Source: Streptomyces venezuelae (lineage in GTDB: Bacteria > Actinomycetota > Actinomycetes > Streptomycetales > Streptomycetaceae). Taken from it: a stretch of 64,000 bases of DNA. The translations under genes were made by a program, and so were the position numbers. Each line of letters starts with the position of its first letter. The first letter of the stretch is position 1. The notes beneath the pieces were generated by a model, which saw only the letters and a program-made list of their open reading frames with translations, made no database searches and was not told where the DNA came from. The DNA lies in contig NZ_CP029191.1 of assembly GCF_008642335.1 (NCBI RefSeq), positions 4,712,001 to 4,776,000 of the forward strand, given 5' to 3'. Below are positions 36,969 to 47,424 of the stretch, in pieces.

Positions 36969-38614
36969 GCGCAACAGCCGTCCACAGCCTGTGGACAATG
37001 GCGGCCGACCCGGTCGACAAGATCGACGCGCCCACCATCGAGTACGGGCAGCTGTCGCCGGTGCTGATCGTCATCGGCGCGGCCGTCATCGGAGTGCTCA
37101 TCGAAGCCTTCGTGCCGCGCAAGACCCGGTACTACGCCCAGCTGTTCCTCTCCGTGGTCTCCCTGGCCGCAGCCTTCGCCGCGGTCGTCGGACTCGCGGC
37201 CCGCGGCTTCGGCACCACCAAGGCACAGATCGCCGCGATGGGCGCCATCGCGGTCGACGGACCCGCGCTCTTCCTCCAGGGCACGATCCTGCTCACCGGA
37301 ATCGTCGCGATCTTCACCTTCGCGGAGCGGCGCCTCGACCCGGTGGCGCACGGCAACCGCGTCGACTCGTTCGTGGCGCAGGCCGGGTCCGTTCCGGGCA
37401 GTGAGGGCGAACAGGCCGCCACCAAGGCCGGTTTCGCCACCACCGAGGTGTTCCCGCTGGCGCTCTTCGCCATCGGCGGCATGCTCGTCTTCCCGGCGGC
37501 CAACGACCTCCTGACGCTCTTCATCGCGCTGGAGGTCTTCTCCCTGCCGCTGTACCTGCTGTGCGCCCTCGCCCGCCGCAAGCGCCTCATGTCGCAGGAA
37601 TCCGCCGTCAAGTACTTCCTGCTCGGCGCGTTCGCCTCGGCGTTCACACTCTTCGGCATCGCCCTCCTCTACGGATACGCGGGTTCCGTGTCGTACGCGA
37701 CGGTCGCGGACGTCGTCGAGGGCAACGTCAAGACCGTGGACCCGGCGCTCGCCGACACCATGGGCAACGACGCGCTGCTCCTGATCGGCGTCGCGATGGT
37801 GGTGATGGGGCTGCTCTTCAAGGTGGGCGCGGTGCCGTTCCACATGTGGACCCCGGACGTCTACCAGGGCGCCCCGACGCCGGTCACCGGCTTCATGGCG
37901 GCGGCGACGAAGGTGGCCGCGTTCGGCGCCCTCCTGCGCCTCCTCTACGTAGTCCTGCCCGGTCTGCGCTGGGACTGGCGGCCGGTCATGTGGGGCGTCG
38001 CGGTCATCACGATGCTGGGCGGCGCGATCATCGCGATCACGCAGACCGACATCAAGCGGCTCCTCGCGTATTCGTCCGTCGCGCACGCCGGCTTCATCCT
38101 CGCCGGTGTCATCGCCACCACCCCGGACGGCATCTCCTCCGTCCTCTTCTACCTGGGCGCCTACTCCTTCGTGACCATCGGCGCCTTCGCCGTCGTCACG
38201 CTGGTGCGGGACGCGGGCGGCGAGGCCACGCACCTCTCCAAGTGGGCGGGGCTCGGACGCCGGTCCCCGCTGGTGGCCGCGGTCTTCGCGGTCTTCCTCC
38301 TCGCCTTCGCCGGCATCCCGCTGACCTCCGGGTTCGCCGGGAAGTTCGCGGTCTTCAAGGCGGCGGCGGAGGGCGGCGCGGGCCCGCTGGTCGTGGTCGG
38401 TGTGCTGTCGTCGGCGATCGCCGCGTTCTTCTACATCCGCGTGATCGTCCTGATGTTCTTCAGCGAGCCGAAGGCGGACGGCCCCACCGTCGCCGTGCCG
38501 TCGCCGCTGACGATGACGGCGATCGGCGTGGGCGTCGCGGTGACGCTGGTGCTCGGTGTGGCCCCGCAGTACTTCCTGGACCTGGCGAACCAGGCGGGAG
38601 TCTTCGTCCGCTGA
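36965..38614 (+). CDS. nuoN: NADH-quinone oxidoreductase subunit N
   Basis: 549-residue antiporter-like subunit and last gene of the operon. Seen are ALEVFSLPLYLLCALARR, KYFLLGAFASAFTLFGIALL, FHMWTPDVYQGAPTPVTGFM and RLLAYSSVAHAGFILAG. GTG 36965 overlaps the nuoM stop. With this gene all 14 core subunits are present in canonical order without inserted genes. A strong hairpin 27 bp after the stop ends the transcript. Confidence 0.96.
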   Translation: MSATAVHSLWTMAADPVDKIDAPTIEYGQLSPVLIVIGAAVIGVLIEAFVPRKTRYYAQLFLSVVSLAAAFAAVVGLAARGFGTTKAQIAAMGAIAVDGPALFLQGTILLTGIVAIFTFAERRLDPVAHGNRVDSFVAQAGSVPGSEGEQAATKAGFATTEVFPLALFAIGGMLVFPAANDLLTLFIALEVFSLPLYLLCALARRKRLMSQESAVKYFLLGAFASAFTLFGIALLYGYAGSVSYATVADVVEGNVKTVDPALADTMGNDALLLIGVAMVVMGLLFKVGAVPFHMWTPDVYQGAPTPVTGFMAAATKVAAFGALLRLLYVVLPGLRWDWRPVMWGVAVITMLGGAIIAITQTDIKRLLAYSSVAHAGFILAGVIATTPDGISSVLFYLGAYSFVTIGAFAVVTLVRDAGGEATHLSKWAGLGRRSPLVAAVFAVFLLAFAGIPLTSGFAGKFAVFKAAAEGGAGPLVVVGVLSSAIAAFFYIRVIVLMFFSEPKADGPTVAVPSPLTMTAIGVGVAVTLVLGVAPQYFLDLANQAGVFVR

Positions 38615-38640
38615 CCCGATCCGTTCGTACGCAGCGCAGG

Positions 38641-38679
38641 CCGCCGCCCGGCATCCCGAGAAGGGGTGCCGGGCGGCGG
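38641..38679 (+). terminator. Terminator of the nuo operon
   Basis: A 17-bp stem with a single G-T wobble (CCGCCGCCCGGCATCCC pairing with GGGGTGCCGGGCGGCGG) around a 5-nt GAGAA loop, starting 27 bp after the nuoN stop and before recQ. No clear T tract follows. Confidence 0.85.
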
Positions 38680-38765
38680 CCTGTGGATAACTGTCCGGGG
38701 TGTCGGTGGGGAGCCCTATCGTGGAGGCAGTGGTCGAGGCAGGACGTACGGCGGGGGACAGGGCG

Positions 38766-40781
<2,016 letters not shown>

Positions 40782-40836
40782 ATGTCTCGAGGTCCCTCGG
40801 TCGGCTCCCGGGACGGGAGTCGATCAGACGGTCTGC

Positions 40837-41445
40837 CTACGGGGATGGCGGTGCTGACCGCCGAGCTGTGATCGCGGTGAGGTCGAGATCGATGGTGAAC
40901 GGGACGCTTACCTTGAGGACGTCGTGGAAGATGCCGGTCGGCGCGTACATGCGCGTCGCAGGTTCGAGTTCAAAGACGTAGACCACGGGACGGCCCTTGT
41001 CGTTCTCCACGCGCCAGTAGTGGCGGATGCCCGCCTTGGCGTACTTGAGCGGCTTGGCCTCTCGGTCGCGGGCCTCGGAGTCGGGCGAAACGACTTCGAT
41101 GGCCAGCACGACGGTCTCCGCGGGGACGCGTGTCTGTCCGGGGTCCAGGATCTCCTCGGCGGGTACGACCACGACGTCGGGCTCGGGTCGGTTCTGCTGG
41201 TCGATGTCGATGGTGAATTCGCGGAGGACTTCGAGACCTGCCGGGGCAGCGTCTTCGAGTCGCCTTTCGAAGAAGCTGACTGATCGTGCATGAAAGATCG
41301 TTTGCGGACTCACGAAGACGAGGCTCCCGTCGATCAGCTCCGTGTGCGGAGGCAGATTGGGAAGCCGGTCCAGGTCGTCGGCGGTCCAACCACCCTCGGG
41401 AGGGACCGGCCACGTGGGCCCGGAAGCCTCGGGTTCGACGCTCAT
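40837..41445 (-). CDS. Uma2-family protein (PD-(D/E)XK nuclease-like fold)
   Basis: 202 residues from the ATG at 41445, which has GGGAG six bases upstream; ATG 41457 and an extension to 41574 are less likely. The Uma2 pattern is clear: ELIDGSLVFVSPQTIFHARS, then RPEPDVVVVP, then AIEVVSPDSEARDREAKPLKYAKAGI, and HYWRVEND. The Asp and Glu in these segments fit the PD-(D/E)XK nuclease active site. Biological role is unknown; the family is expanded in cyanobacteria and streptomycetes. It is convergent with recQ, 55 bp away. Confidence 0.85.
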   Translation of the reverse strand: MSVEPEASGPTWPVPPEGGWTADDLDRLPNLPPHTELIDGSLVFVSPQTIFHARSVSFFERRLEDAAPAGLEVLREFTIDIDQQNRPEPDVVVVPAEEILDPGQTRVPAETVVLAIEVVSPDSEARDREAKPLKYAKAGIRHYWRVENDKGRPVVYVFELEPATRMYAPTGIFHDVLKVSVPFTIDLDLTAITARRSAPPSP

Positions 41446-41570
41446 CAGTGCTCCCATGGGGTGGAGTCTCACCGGCCCGACCAGCGTATCGGGCGGGAAC
41501 CCGTAGAGGTCTGCACGTACGTGTGAACGAGTGTCGGTACCTTGACTCCTTCCAGAGGCCTCCGTCGAGG

Positions 41571-41963
41571 TCACATGGCGTCCAGCGCCTCCCTCACCGC
41601 CCGCAGGGTCGCCGCGTCGTCGGCTCCGAGCGAGCGGGCGTCGGTGACGAACTGTGCCGCCAGCGCGGCGAGTTGCCCGCGGTCAGGAGTGGCCGTGCCC
41701 GCCGGAAGCGGGGCGACCCTCGTGCCGGCGCCGCGGCGCGTGTGGATGAGGGAGGCCGCTTCCAGCGCGCGATAGGCGCGCGCCACCGTGCCCGCCGCCA
41801 GACCCAGGTCGGCGGCGAGTTGGCGGACGGGCGGGAGGCGTTCGCCCTCGGGGAGGCGGCCCGTGGTGATGAGAGCGGAGAGCTGGGCCCGGATCTGTTC
41901 GTAGGGCGGGACGGGGCTCGTCGTGTCGACCCGGACGGCGGGGCCTCTGGCCGGGCCCGTCAT
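41571..41963 (-). CDS. GntR-family transcriptional regulator (YtrA-like)
   Basis: 130 residues: a winged helix-turn-helix (VPPYEQIRAQLSALITTGRL, PPVRQLAADLGLAAGTVARA, LIHTRRGAGT) followed by only about 50 residues of helical C-terminus. The short effector part is typical of the YtrA subgroup. ATG 41963 overlaps the stop of the upstream membrane-protein gene (ATGA), so the two form a coupled pair. In-frame extension to 42230 lies inside that gene and is rejected. Inverted repeats upstream of the pair probably serve as its operators. Confidence 0.88.
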   Translation of the reverse strand: MTGPARGPAVRVDTTSPVPPYEQIRAQLSALITTGRLPEGERLPPVRQLAADLGLAAGTVARAYRALEAASLIHTRRGAGTRVAPLPAGTATPDRGQLAALAAQFVTDARSLGADDAATLRAVREALDAM

Positions 41964-42769
41964 CGGCGGCCCGCCCTGGGAGCGACGATCGTGGTCAGGG
42001 ACCACGTCATCGTGGACGCCGCGGACAGGGCCACGGGGACCAGTATCCAGGCCGACCCGGACGCGCCCACGCAGTCGAGTCCGAGGAGCGCGCCCGCGGC
42101 GAACGTCGTCGTCCCCAGCAGGGGAGTGGAGACCAGCAGACCCCAGGCCGCGGTGATCGCGAGCGCCCGGTCGCGGCGTGGCTGTTCCTCCGAGGGGCGG
42201 CGGGCGATGCGGCGCAGGGACCAGGCGCACGCGGCCGTGCCGAGGGCGAGCGAGGCCAGGACGGGGGCTCCGTAGAAGAGGCCGGGCCAGGGGCCGACGG
42301 TCTGGGTCATGCCCTGACAGGTGGCCGAGAGGGTGCGACCGGCTCGGCCCTGGTCGTCAGGGGAGGCCATGACGGCGGCCGCTATGAGGAGAGTGAGGAG
42401 CGTCAGCACCTGTGCGATCAGGAGGCGGGTCGTCCGGGGCGGTACGTAGTCCCGGGCTCTGCGCGGGGTGAGGCCGGCGCTGCGGATCGGGTCGCGGGGC
42501 GGAGGCGTGAGGGCGTCGCCGAGCAGTACTCCGGCGACGGCGCAGAGGCCGAACGCGGGGATGGCGTACAGGATCCCAATGCCCAGGCCGTCGTCGCGGG
42601 ACGCCACCGCCCAAGCCGCGGCGGCGCCCGCGGCGAGGCCGGCCCAGCGGGCGTACAGATCGGCGCGGGCGCGCGCGACTGCCTCTGGTGGGAGGGGCGG
42701 GAAGGGCGAGAGTGGTGGCGCGGTGCGGGTGCTGACGGCCGTGGCGGCGGTCGTGTCGGTGTCGTGCAT
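41960..42769 (-). CDS. Membrane protein in operon with GntR regulator, unknown function
   Basis: 269 residues with about six hydrophobic helices, including WAGLAAGAAAAWAVASRDDG, LLIAQVLTLLTLLIAAAVMA and SAWILVPVALSAAS. The first 30 residues are Thr/Pro-rich. No transporter or enzyme motif was recognised. It is the first gene of a two-gene operon with the YtrA-like regulator that overlaps its stop, and paired inverted repeats lie 46-125 bp upstream. Such pairs often respond to envelope stress, but nothing in this sequence proves that. Confidence 0.75.
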   Translation of the reverse strand: MHDTDTTAATAVSTRTAPPLSPFPPLPPEAVARARADLYARWAGLAAGAAAAWAVASRDDGLGIGILYAIPAFGLCAVAGVLLGDALTPPPRDPIRSAGLTPRRARDYVPPRTTRLLIAQVLTLLTLLIAAAVMASPDDQGRAGRTLSATCQGMTQTVGPWPGLFYGAPVLASLALGTAACAWSLRRIARRPSEEQPRRDRALAITAAWGLLVSTPLLGTTTFAAGALLGLDCVGASGSAWILVPVALSAASTMTWSLTTIVAPRAGRR

Positions 42770-42814
42770 GGCTGAACCCCCGAGTGAACGGTGCCGGGTG
42801 GTCGGGCCCGGACC

Positions 42815-42894
42815 TGTACTCAGCGCCCGTTTGCATCAAGCGCTGAGTACAAGTTCACCTCACTCGGGGGCTTGTGTCAAGCAGTTGATACAAG
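42815..42894 (-). promoter_or_regulatory. Two operator-like inverted repeats upstream of the GntR operon
   Basis: Site 1 is a perfect 12-bp inverted repeat, TGTACTCAGCGC (42815-42826) and GCGCTGAGTACA (42840-42851), with a 13-bp spacer. Site 2 is CTTGTGTCAA-GCAG-TTGATACAAG (42871-42894), with one mismatch between its 10-bp arms. The TTGCATCAAGCGCTGAGTACAA stretch at 42831-42852 is related to site 2. Tandem dyads of this kind before a GntR gene suggest autoregulation. Confidence 0.6.
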
Positions 42895-42906
42895 TTCCCG
42901 GGGTGT

Positions 42907-42951
42907 GGATCAGCGTGCTGCGGATCAGCGTGTTTCGGATCAGCGTGCTGC
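42907..42951. repeat. Three tandem 15-bp repeats spanning the fumarylacetoacetase stop codon
   Basis: GGATCAGCGTGCTGC occurs at 42907 and 42937, with a variant (GGATCAGCGTGTTTC) at 42922. Period is exactly 15 bp. On the minus strand each unit contains TGA in the reading frame of the gene, so the true stop (42940-42942) is followed by two more in-frame stops at 15-bp spacing. Confidence 0.9.
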
Positions 42952-44229
42952 GGCGATCCGGCCCGTCACCTCGCCCAGTCCGATCTTCGTGCCGTTCGGC
43001 CCCGGCGCCCACGCCGAGAGCGTGACCACGTCGCCGTCCTCCAGGAACGTCCGCTTGCCGCCCGGAAGTTCGAGGGGGTCGCGGCCGTTCCAGGTCATCT
43101 CGATCAGCGAGCCGAACTGGCCGGGCTCGGGACCGCTGACCGTGCCCGAGCCGTACAGGTCGCCGGTGCGCAGCGAGGCGCCGTTGACCGTCATGTGAGC
43201 GAGCTGCTGCGCGGCCGTCCAGTACACGGTGGAGAACGGCGGCTCCGAGATGACCTGGCCGTTCAGGGTGACCGTGATGCGCAGGTCGTAACCGCCCGGC
43301 TCGTCCGCCGCGGACTCCGCGGAGTCGTCCAGGTAGGGCAGGAGCTGGTGCGTGCGCTCCGGCGGTGCGATCCGCGCCGAGTCCAGCGCTTCCAGCGGGG
43401 TGATCCACGCCGACACCGACGTGGCGAACGACTTGCCGAGGAACGGACCCAGCGGAACGTACTCCCAGGCCTGGATGTCGCGTGCGGACCAATCGTTGAG
43501 GAGGGTCAGCCCGAAGACGTGCTCCCGGAAGTCCGCGAGGGGGACGGCGGTGCCCTGCTCCGAGGAGGCGCCGACGACGAAGCCGACCTCCGCCTCGATG
43601 TCGAGCCGGACGGACGGGCCGAAGACGGGAGCCGAGTCCGCGGGAGCCTTGCGCTGACCCGTCGGGCGGACGACGTCCGTACCGGACACGACGACCGTGC
43701 CGGACCGGCCGTGGTAACCGATGGGCAGGTGCTTCCAGTTGGGCGTCAGCGGTGACGGCGCGTCCGGCCGGAACATCTGTCCCAGGTTGGAGGCGTGGTG
43801 CTCGGAGGCGTAGAAGTCGACGTAGTCCGCGACCTCGAAGGGCAGGTGCAGGGTCACGTCGGACAGGGGGTGCAGCAGCGGGCGTACCGCCTCGCGGTGG
43901 GAGGGCACCGTCACCCAAGCCGTCAACGCGCGCCGCACGTCCGACCAGGCCCTGCGGCCCGCGGCGAGGAGCGGGTTCAGCGTGGTCCGGGCGAGGAGCG
44001 AGACGTAGGGGGAGCCGAGCGCGGCGGCCGCGGCGCCCGCGTCCAGGACGTGCGAACCGAGCCGTACCCCCACCCTGCGTCGGCCGTCCGCCTCCCCGGC
44101 CAGGGAGAACACGCCGTAGGGAAGGTTGTGCGGACCGAAGGGGTCGCCCTCGGGAAGTCCGAAGGGATCGCCTCCGGGAAGGTCGGCGGAGTCACCGGCG
44201 GCCGGGTCGAGCGGGGTCTGCTCGGACAT
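42940..44229 (-). CDS. Fumarylacetoacetase
   Basis: 429-residue hydrolase that cleaves fumarylacetoacetate to fumarate and acetoacetate, the last step of tyrosine/homogentisate breakdown. Family features include VADYVDFYASEHHASNLGQM, PIGYHGRSGTVVVSG, DIEAEVGFVVG (metal Glu) and LLNDWSARDIQAWEYVPLGP (metal Asp). Start at ATG 44229 with GAGG upstream; an extension to 44343 is not conserved. Length matches the family. The 3' end carries a triple 15-bp repeat that copies the stop. Confidence 0.95.
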   Translation of the reverse strand: MSEQTPLDPAAGDSADLPGGDPFGLPEGDPFGPHNLPYGVFSLAGEADGRRRVGVRLGSHVLDAGAAAAALGSPYVSLLARTTLNPLLAAGRRAWSDVRRALTAWVTVPSHREAVRPLLHPLSDVTLHLPFEVADYVDFYASEHHASNLGQMFRPDAPSPLTPNWKHLPIGYHGRSGTVVVSGTDVVRPTGQRKAPADSAPVFGPSVRLDIEAEVGFVVGASSEQGTAVPLADFREHVFGLTLLNDWSARDIQAWEYVPLGPFLGKSFATSVSAWITPLEALDSARIAPPERTHQLLPYLDDSAESAADEPGGYDLRITVTLNGQVISEPPFSTVYWTAAQQLAHMTVNGASLRTGDLYGSGTVSGPEPGQFGSLIEMTWNGRDPLELPGGKRTFLEDGDVVTLSAWAPGPNGTKIGLGEVTGRIAAAR

Positions 44230-44548
44230 GCGTACCTGCCTCGCTTTCCATAGGGATGTGCCACACGTTACGTGTGGATACCCCGGTTGCGGCAGTGTCC
44301 AAAGAGTCAGTGATATGCGGATAAGGCCCGCTGAACCCTGCAATGCCGGTTTGGCGGGTGCGCACTTGGCGTTCGCATATGACTACCCGGCATGGGCGGG
44401 GCGGCATAGTCGGAACGAGGCATGCCGGAATGTAATCCTCCACTTTTCGGTGAACCGACGGGCCCCCGGTACGGCCCGCCTCACCCGCCCGTATGCGCAC
44501 CTTGCCAAGCAGCTTCCGGCCGGGCCCAGGATCCGTATTCTCTGGATC
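44230..44548. other. 319 bp divergent intergenic region (fumarylacetoacetase / HAD phosphatase)
   Basis: No gene seen. The region is less GC-rich than its surroundings around 44371-44450 and contains an 8-bp inverted repeat, CCGGCATG (44387-44394) and CATGCCGG (44421-44428), interleaved with GACTA (44381-44385) and TAGTC (44407-44411). Divergent promoters for both flanking genes must lie here, but none is convincing by eye. Confidence 0.5.
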
Positions 44549-45379
44549 ATGTCCGCCTCCCTCGCATATGCACTCATCGCCACTGACCTGGACGGGACGC
44601 TGCTGCGCGGCGACGACACGGTCTCGGACCGGTCGCGGCGGGCATTGGCCGCCGCCGGCGGGGCGGGCGCCCGGCACCTCGTGGTGACAGGCCGACCGGC
44701 CCCACGCGTGCGGCCCCTCTTCGACGAACTCGGGTACGACGGCCTGGCCGTGTGCGGTCAAGGAGCCCAGCTGTACGACGCCGGCGCGCACCGGATGGAG
44801 TGGTCGGTGACCCTCGACCGCGAGCTGGCCGAGGTGGCGCTCGGGAAGATCGAGGCGGAGGTCGGGCAGGTCCACGCGGCCGTGGACCAGGACGGCGTGG
44901 AGGGCCTCACGCTCATCGAGCCGGGGTACGAGATGCCGCACCCCACGCTCCCCGCCGTGCGGGTGCCCGGACGGGACGTGCTGTGGGAAGAGCCCATCAG
45001 CAAGGTGCTGCTGCGCCATCCGACGCTCGCCGACGACGAGTTGGCGGCGGTTGCGCGGGGCGCGGCGGGCACGCTCGCGTCGGTGACCATGTCCGGGCCC
45101 GGCACGGTGGAGCTCCAGCCGTGCGGGGTGACCAAGGCGACCGGGCTCGCGCTGGCCGCCGAGCGGCTCGGCCTGACGGCCGCCGACACGATCGCCTTCG
45201 GGGACATGCCCAACGACATCCCCATGTTCCTGTGGGCCGCGCATGGAGTGGCCATGGCCAACGCCCACGGGGAACTGAAAGCGGTGGCCGATGAGTTGAC
45301 CCTCTCGAACGAGGACGACGGCATCGCCGTCGTCCTCGAACGTCTGCTGGGAATCCAGCCCTCCCGGCGCAGGCCCTAG
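44549..45379 (+). CDS. HAD-superfamily (Cof-type) phosphatase
   Basis: 276-residue Cof/IIB-type HAD hydrolase. The nucleophile motif is IATDLDGTLLRGDD (about residues 10-23), motif II includes LVVTGRPAPR, the Lys motif is near SKVLLRHP, and the last motif is AFGDMPNDIPMF. A typical cap domain lies between. Substrates of this group are sugar phosphates or similar small phosphoesters; none can be assigned. ATG 44549 is taken over an in-frame extension from 44126 that is unconserved. The stop TAG is copied 14 bp downstream within a GGCCCTAGCCC repeat (45372 and 45386). Confidence 0.9.
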   Translation: MSASLAYALIATDLDGTLLRGDDTVSDRSRRALAAAGGAGARHLVVTGRPAPRVRPLFDELGYDGLAVCGQGAQLYDAGAHRMEWSVTLDRELAEVALGKIEAEVGQVHAAVDQDGVEGLTLIEPGYEMPHPTLPAVRVPGRDVLWEEPISKVLLRHPTLADDELAAVARGAAGTLASVTMSGPGTVELQPCGVTKATGLALAAERLGLTAADTIAFGDMPNDIPMFLWAAHGVAMANAHGELKAVADELTLSNEDDGIAVVLERLLGIQPSRRRP

Positions 45380-45389
45380 CCCACCGGCC

Positions 45390-47381
45390 CTAGCCCGCCG
45401 TCCGTCGGATGCGCTTCTCCCACGTGCGGTGGAAGACGACCTCGTCGCCGTCCTTGCACACGACCTCGTTCGACGTGATGAAGTCCGCCGCGTCGCAGGT
45501 GATCTCCGAGCGTGTCTCCACGCGCGTGTCCCAGCCGAGGTCGGGCCGGTGCAGGCGGATCGTCCAGTCCGAGCGGGCGCGGGCGCTCAGCGGGTCGTTC
45601 TCCTGGATCGTGTACGTCTCCAGGGCGTCCTCGGTGAACTCCAGCCCGTCGGGGTACACGCGCGTGCCGCCGTACCGCGGGTCGACCTCGAGCCGCCATT
45701 CGCCCTTGGCGACATCGCGTACGACCAGACGCTCGGGCCGCTGCTCGTCCAGGGTTGCCGGATACACCACGCCCAGCGGCTCGGACTGCTCGGCGGGTTC
45801 GAAGGTGATCGTGGGGTCCAGGTCGCCGTCGCGCACCGGCAGTTCCAGGGCGCTGCCGACCGGCTCCAGGGTGAAGCCCACGGAGTCGGCCTGCGGCCAG
45901 ATCCAGGGCCAGTAGGCCGAGGACACCGCGAGCCGGATGCGGTGGCCCGGCGGGAAGGTGTGGCCGATGCCGTTCAGCTCGAACGTGACGTCCTCGGTGG
46001 CGCCGAGGGGCCAGGCGTCCGCGCGGTCCCTGCCGTTCCGCGCGGAGAGGTTCAGGACGCCCCGGGTGACGAGGGTGGACGAGCCGTCCGGCGCGACGTC
46101 GCAGAGCCGGGCGACGGCCTGGCCGTACGGCACGTCCATCCGCAGCCGCAGGGTCACCTTGGGACGCCCCAGGATGCGTACCTGCGCGGGGACCTCGAAC
46201 TCGAAGCACGCCGACTTCGCGTCCTCGTCCCGCTGGTCAGGCGGCAGGTCCGCGTCGTTGCCGAAGGGGAAGTAGCGGCCCGCGTCCAGGCCCGTGTGCT
46301 GGGGGGAGGCGACGACTACGGGGGTGCCCTGGAGCGCGTACGGGACGGGGGTGACGTTCGGGGACGGCCAGGAGGGGTCGCCCACCCAGCCGCCGGACAG
46401 CTCCCGGTAGACCGTCGCAGGCGGGTGGGAATCGCTGATCCAGGAGCGGAGCTTCGGCTCGGCCATCACTCCGGAGTCGATGCCTTTGAGGTGGTGGTCC
46501 CACCAGCGCAGGGTCTCCTGGAGGAAACCGATCGAGGGCCCCGGCGGCAGCCCGCGGTCGGGGTACTGATGCGACCAGGGGCCGATGAGGCCGCGCACCC
46601 GGTCGTCGGGAAGGTGCTCGACGAGGCGCAGGACGGTGTCGCGGTACGGGTCGTGCCAGCCGCCCACCGCGAGGACCGCGGCGCCGATCGCGGAGTAGTC
46701 CTCGCAGACGCTGCCGTGCCGCCAGTAGTCGTCCCGGGTCTGGTGGTCCAGCCAGGTGTGGATGAAGGGCTCCACGGCCGCGAGGCGTGTCAGCCACATC
46801 TCGCGCCAGGCGTCGCCCACGAAGTACGGGTCCGGCGGCCGCGAGACGAAGGCCAGCATGGTCGCCGCCCACGCGTGCATGTCCACCGCGAGAACGGACC
46901 CGCCCATGTAGTGCACGTCGTTGTCGTAGCGGTCGTCCGCCGAACAGACCGTGACGATCGCCTTGAGCGGCTCGGGGGCGAGCGCCGCGATCTGGAGGGA
47001 GTTGAAGCCGCCCCAGGAGATGCCGAACATGCCGACCTTGCCGGTCGACCACTCCTGGGCGGCCAGCCAGTTCACGACCTCGACGCCGTCGGCCAGCTCC
47101 TGCGCGGAGTACTCGTCGGTGGGCAGACCCTCGCTGTTTCCGTGCCCGCGGACGTCGACGCGCACGGAGGCGTAGCCGTGGCCCGCGTACCAGGGGTGCC
47201 GCTGCCAGTCCCGGGGCGCCGTCCAGTCGCTCAGGCGGTAGGGGAGGTATTCGAGGAGCACGGGGACGGGTTCGTCGGTCACGGGACGCCACACGCGCGC
47301 GTAGAGCGTGGTCCCGTCGGCGAGGGGTACGCGAAAGTCCTCGCGGGTCGTCTCGTACGGGTAGGAGTCGCGGATCTGCAT
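45390..47381 (-). CDS. CocE/NonD-family hydrolase (X-Pro dipeptidyl-peptidase-like)
   Basis: 663-residue alpha/beta hydrolase with a C-terminal jelly-roll. The opening MQIRDSYPYETTREDFRVPL and LYARVWRP precede the nucleophile motif VGMFGISWGGFNSLQ (about residues 137-151). The probable catalytic His lies in IGPWSHQYPDRG. The C-terminal third (KVTLRLRMDVPYGQAVARLC, GHTFPPGHRIRLAVSSAYWP) is the X-Pro dipeptidyl-peptidase C domain. Members cleave peptides, esters or acyl groups, and the true substrate is not evident. It lies 28 bp after a POT peptide transporter on the same strand, which favours a peptide substrate. Confidence 0.9.
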   Translation of the reverse strand: MQIRDSYPYETTREDFRVPLADGTTLYARVWRPVTDEPVPVLLEYLPYRLSDWTAPRDWQRHPWYAGHGYASVRVDVRGHGNSEGLPTDEYSAQELADGVEVVNWLAAQEWSTGKVGMFGISWGGFNSLQIAALAPEPLKAIVTVCSADDRYDNDVHYMGGSVLAVDMHAWAATMLAFVSRPPDPYFVGDAWREMWLTRLAAVEPFIHTWLDHQTRDDYWRHGSVCEDYSAIGAAVLAVGGWHDPYRDTVLRLVEHLPDDRVRGLIGPWSHQYPDRGLPPGPSIGFLQETLRWWDHHLKGIDSGVMAEPKLRSWISDSHPPATVYRELSGGWVGDPSWPSPNVTPVPYALQGTPVVVASPQHTGLDAGRYFPFGNDADLPPDQRDEDAKSACFEFEVPAQVRILGRPKVTLRLRMDVPYGQAVARLCDVAPDGSSTLVTRGVLNLSARNGRDRADAWPLGATEDVTFELNGIGHTFPPGHRIRLAVSSAYWPWIWPQADSVGFTLEPVGSALELPVRDGDLDPTITFEPAEQSEPLGVVYPATLDEQRPERLVVRDVAKGEWRLEVDPRYGGTRVYPDGLEFTEDALETYTIQENDPLSARARSDWTIRLHRPDLGWDTRVETRSEITCDAADFITSNEVVCKDGDEVVFHRTWEKRIRRTAG

Positions 47382-47390
47382 GAGTGGAAC

Positions 47391-47424
47391 CTCAGTGGAC
47401 GGGGTGTCCTCAGTGGACGGGGTG
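47391..47424. repeat. 16-bp direct repeat at the 3' end of the POT transporter gene
   Basis: CTCAGTGGACGGGGTG occurs at 47391-47406 and 47409-47424, period 18 bp. The second copy covers the end of the transporter gene (stop complement at 47410-47412), so the first copy supplies another in-frame TGA six codons later. Confidence 0.88.
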
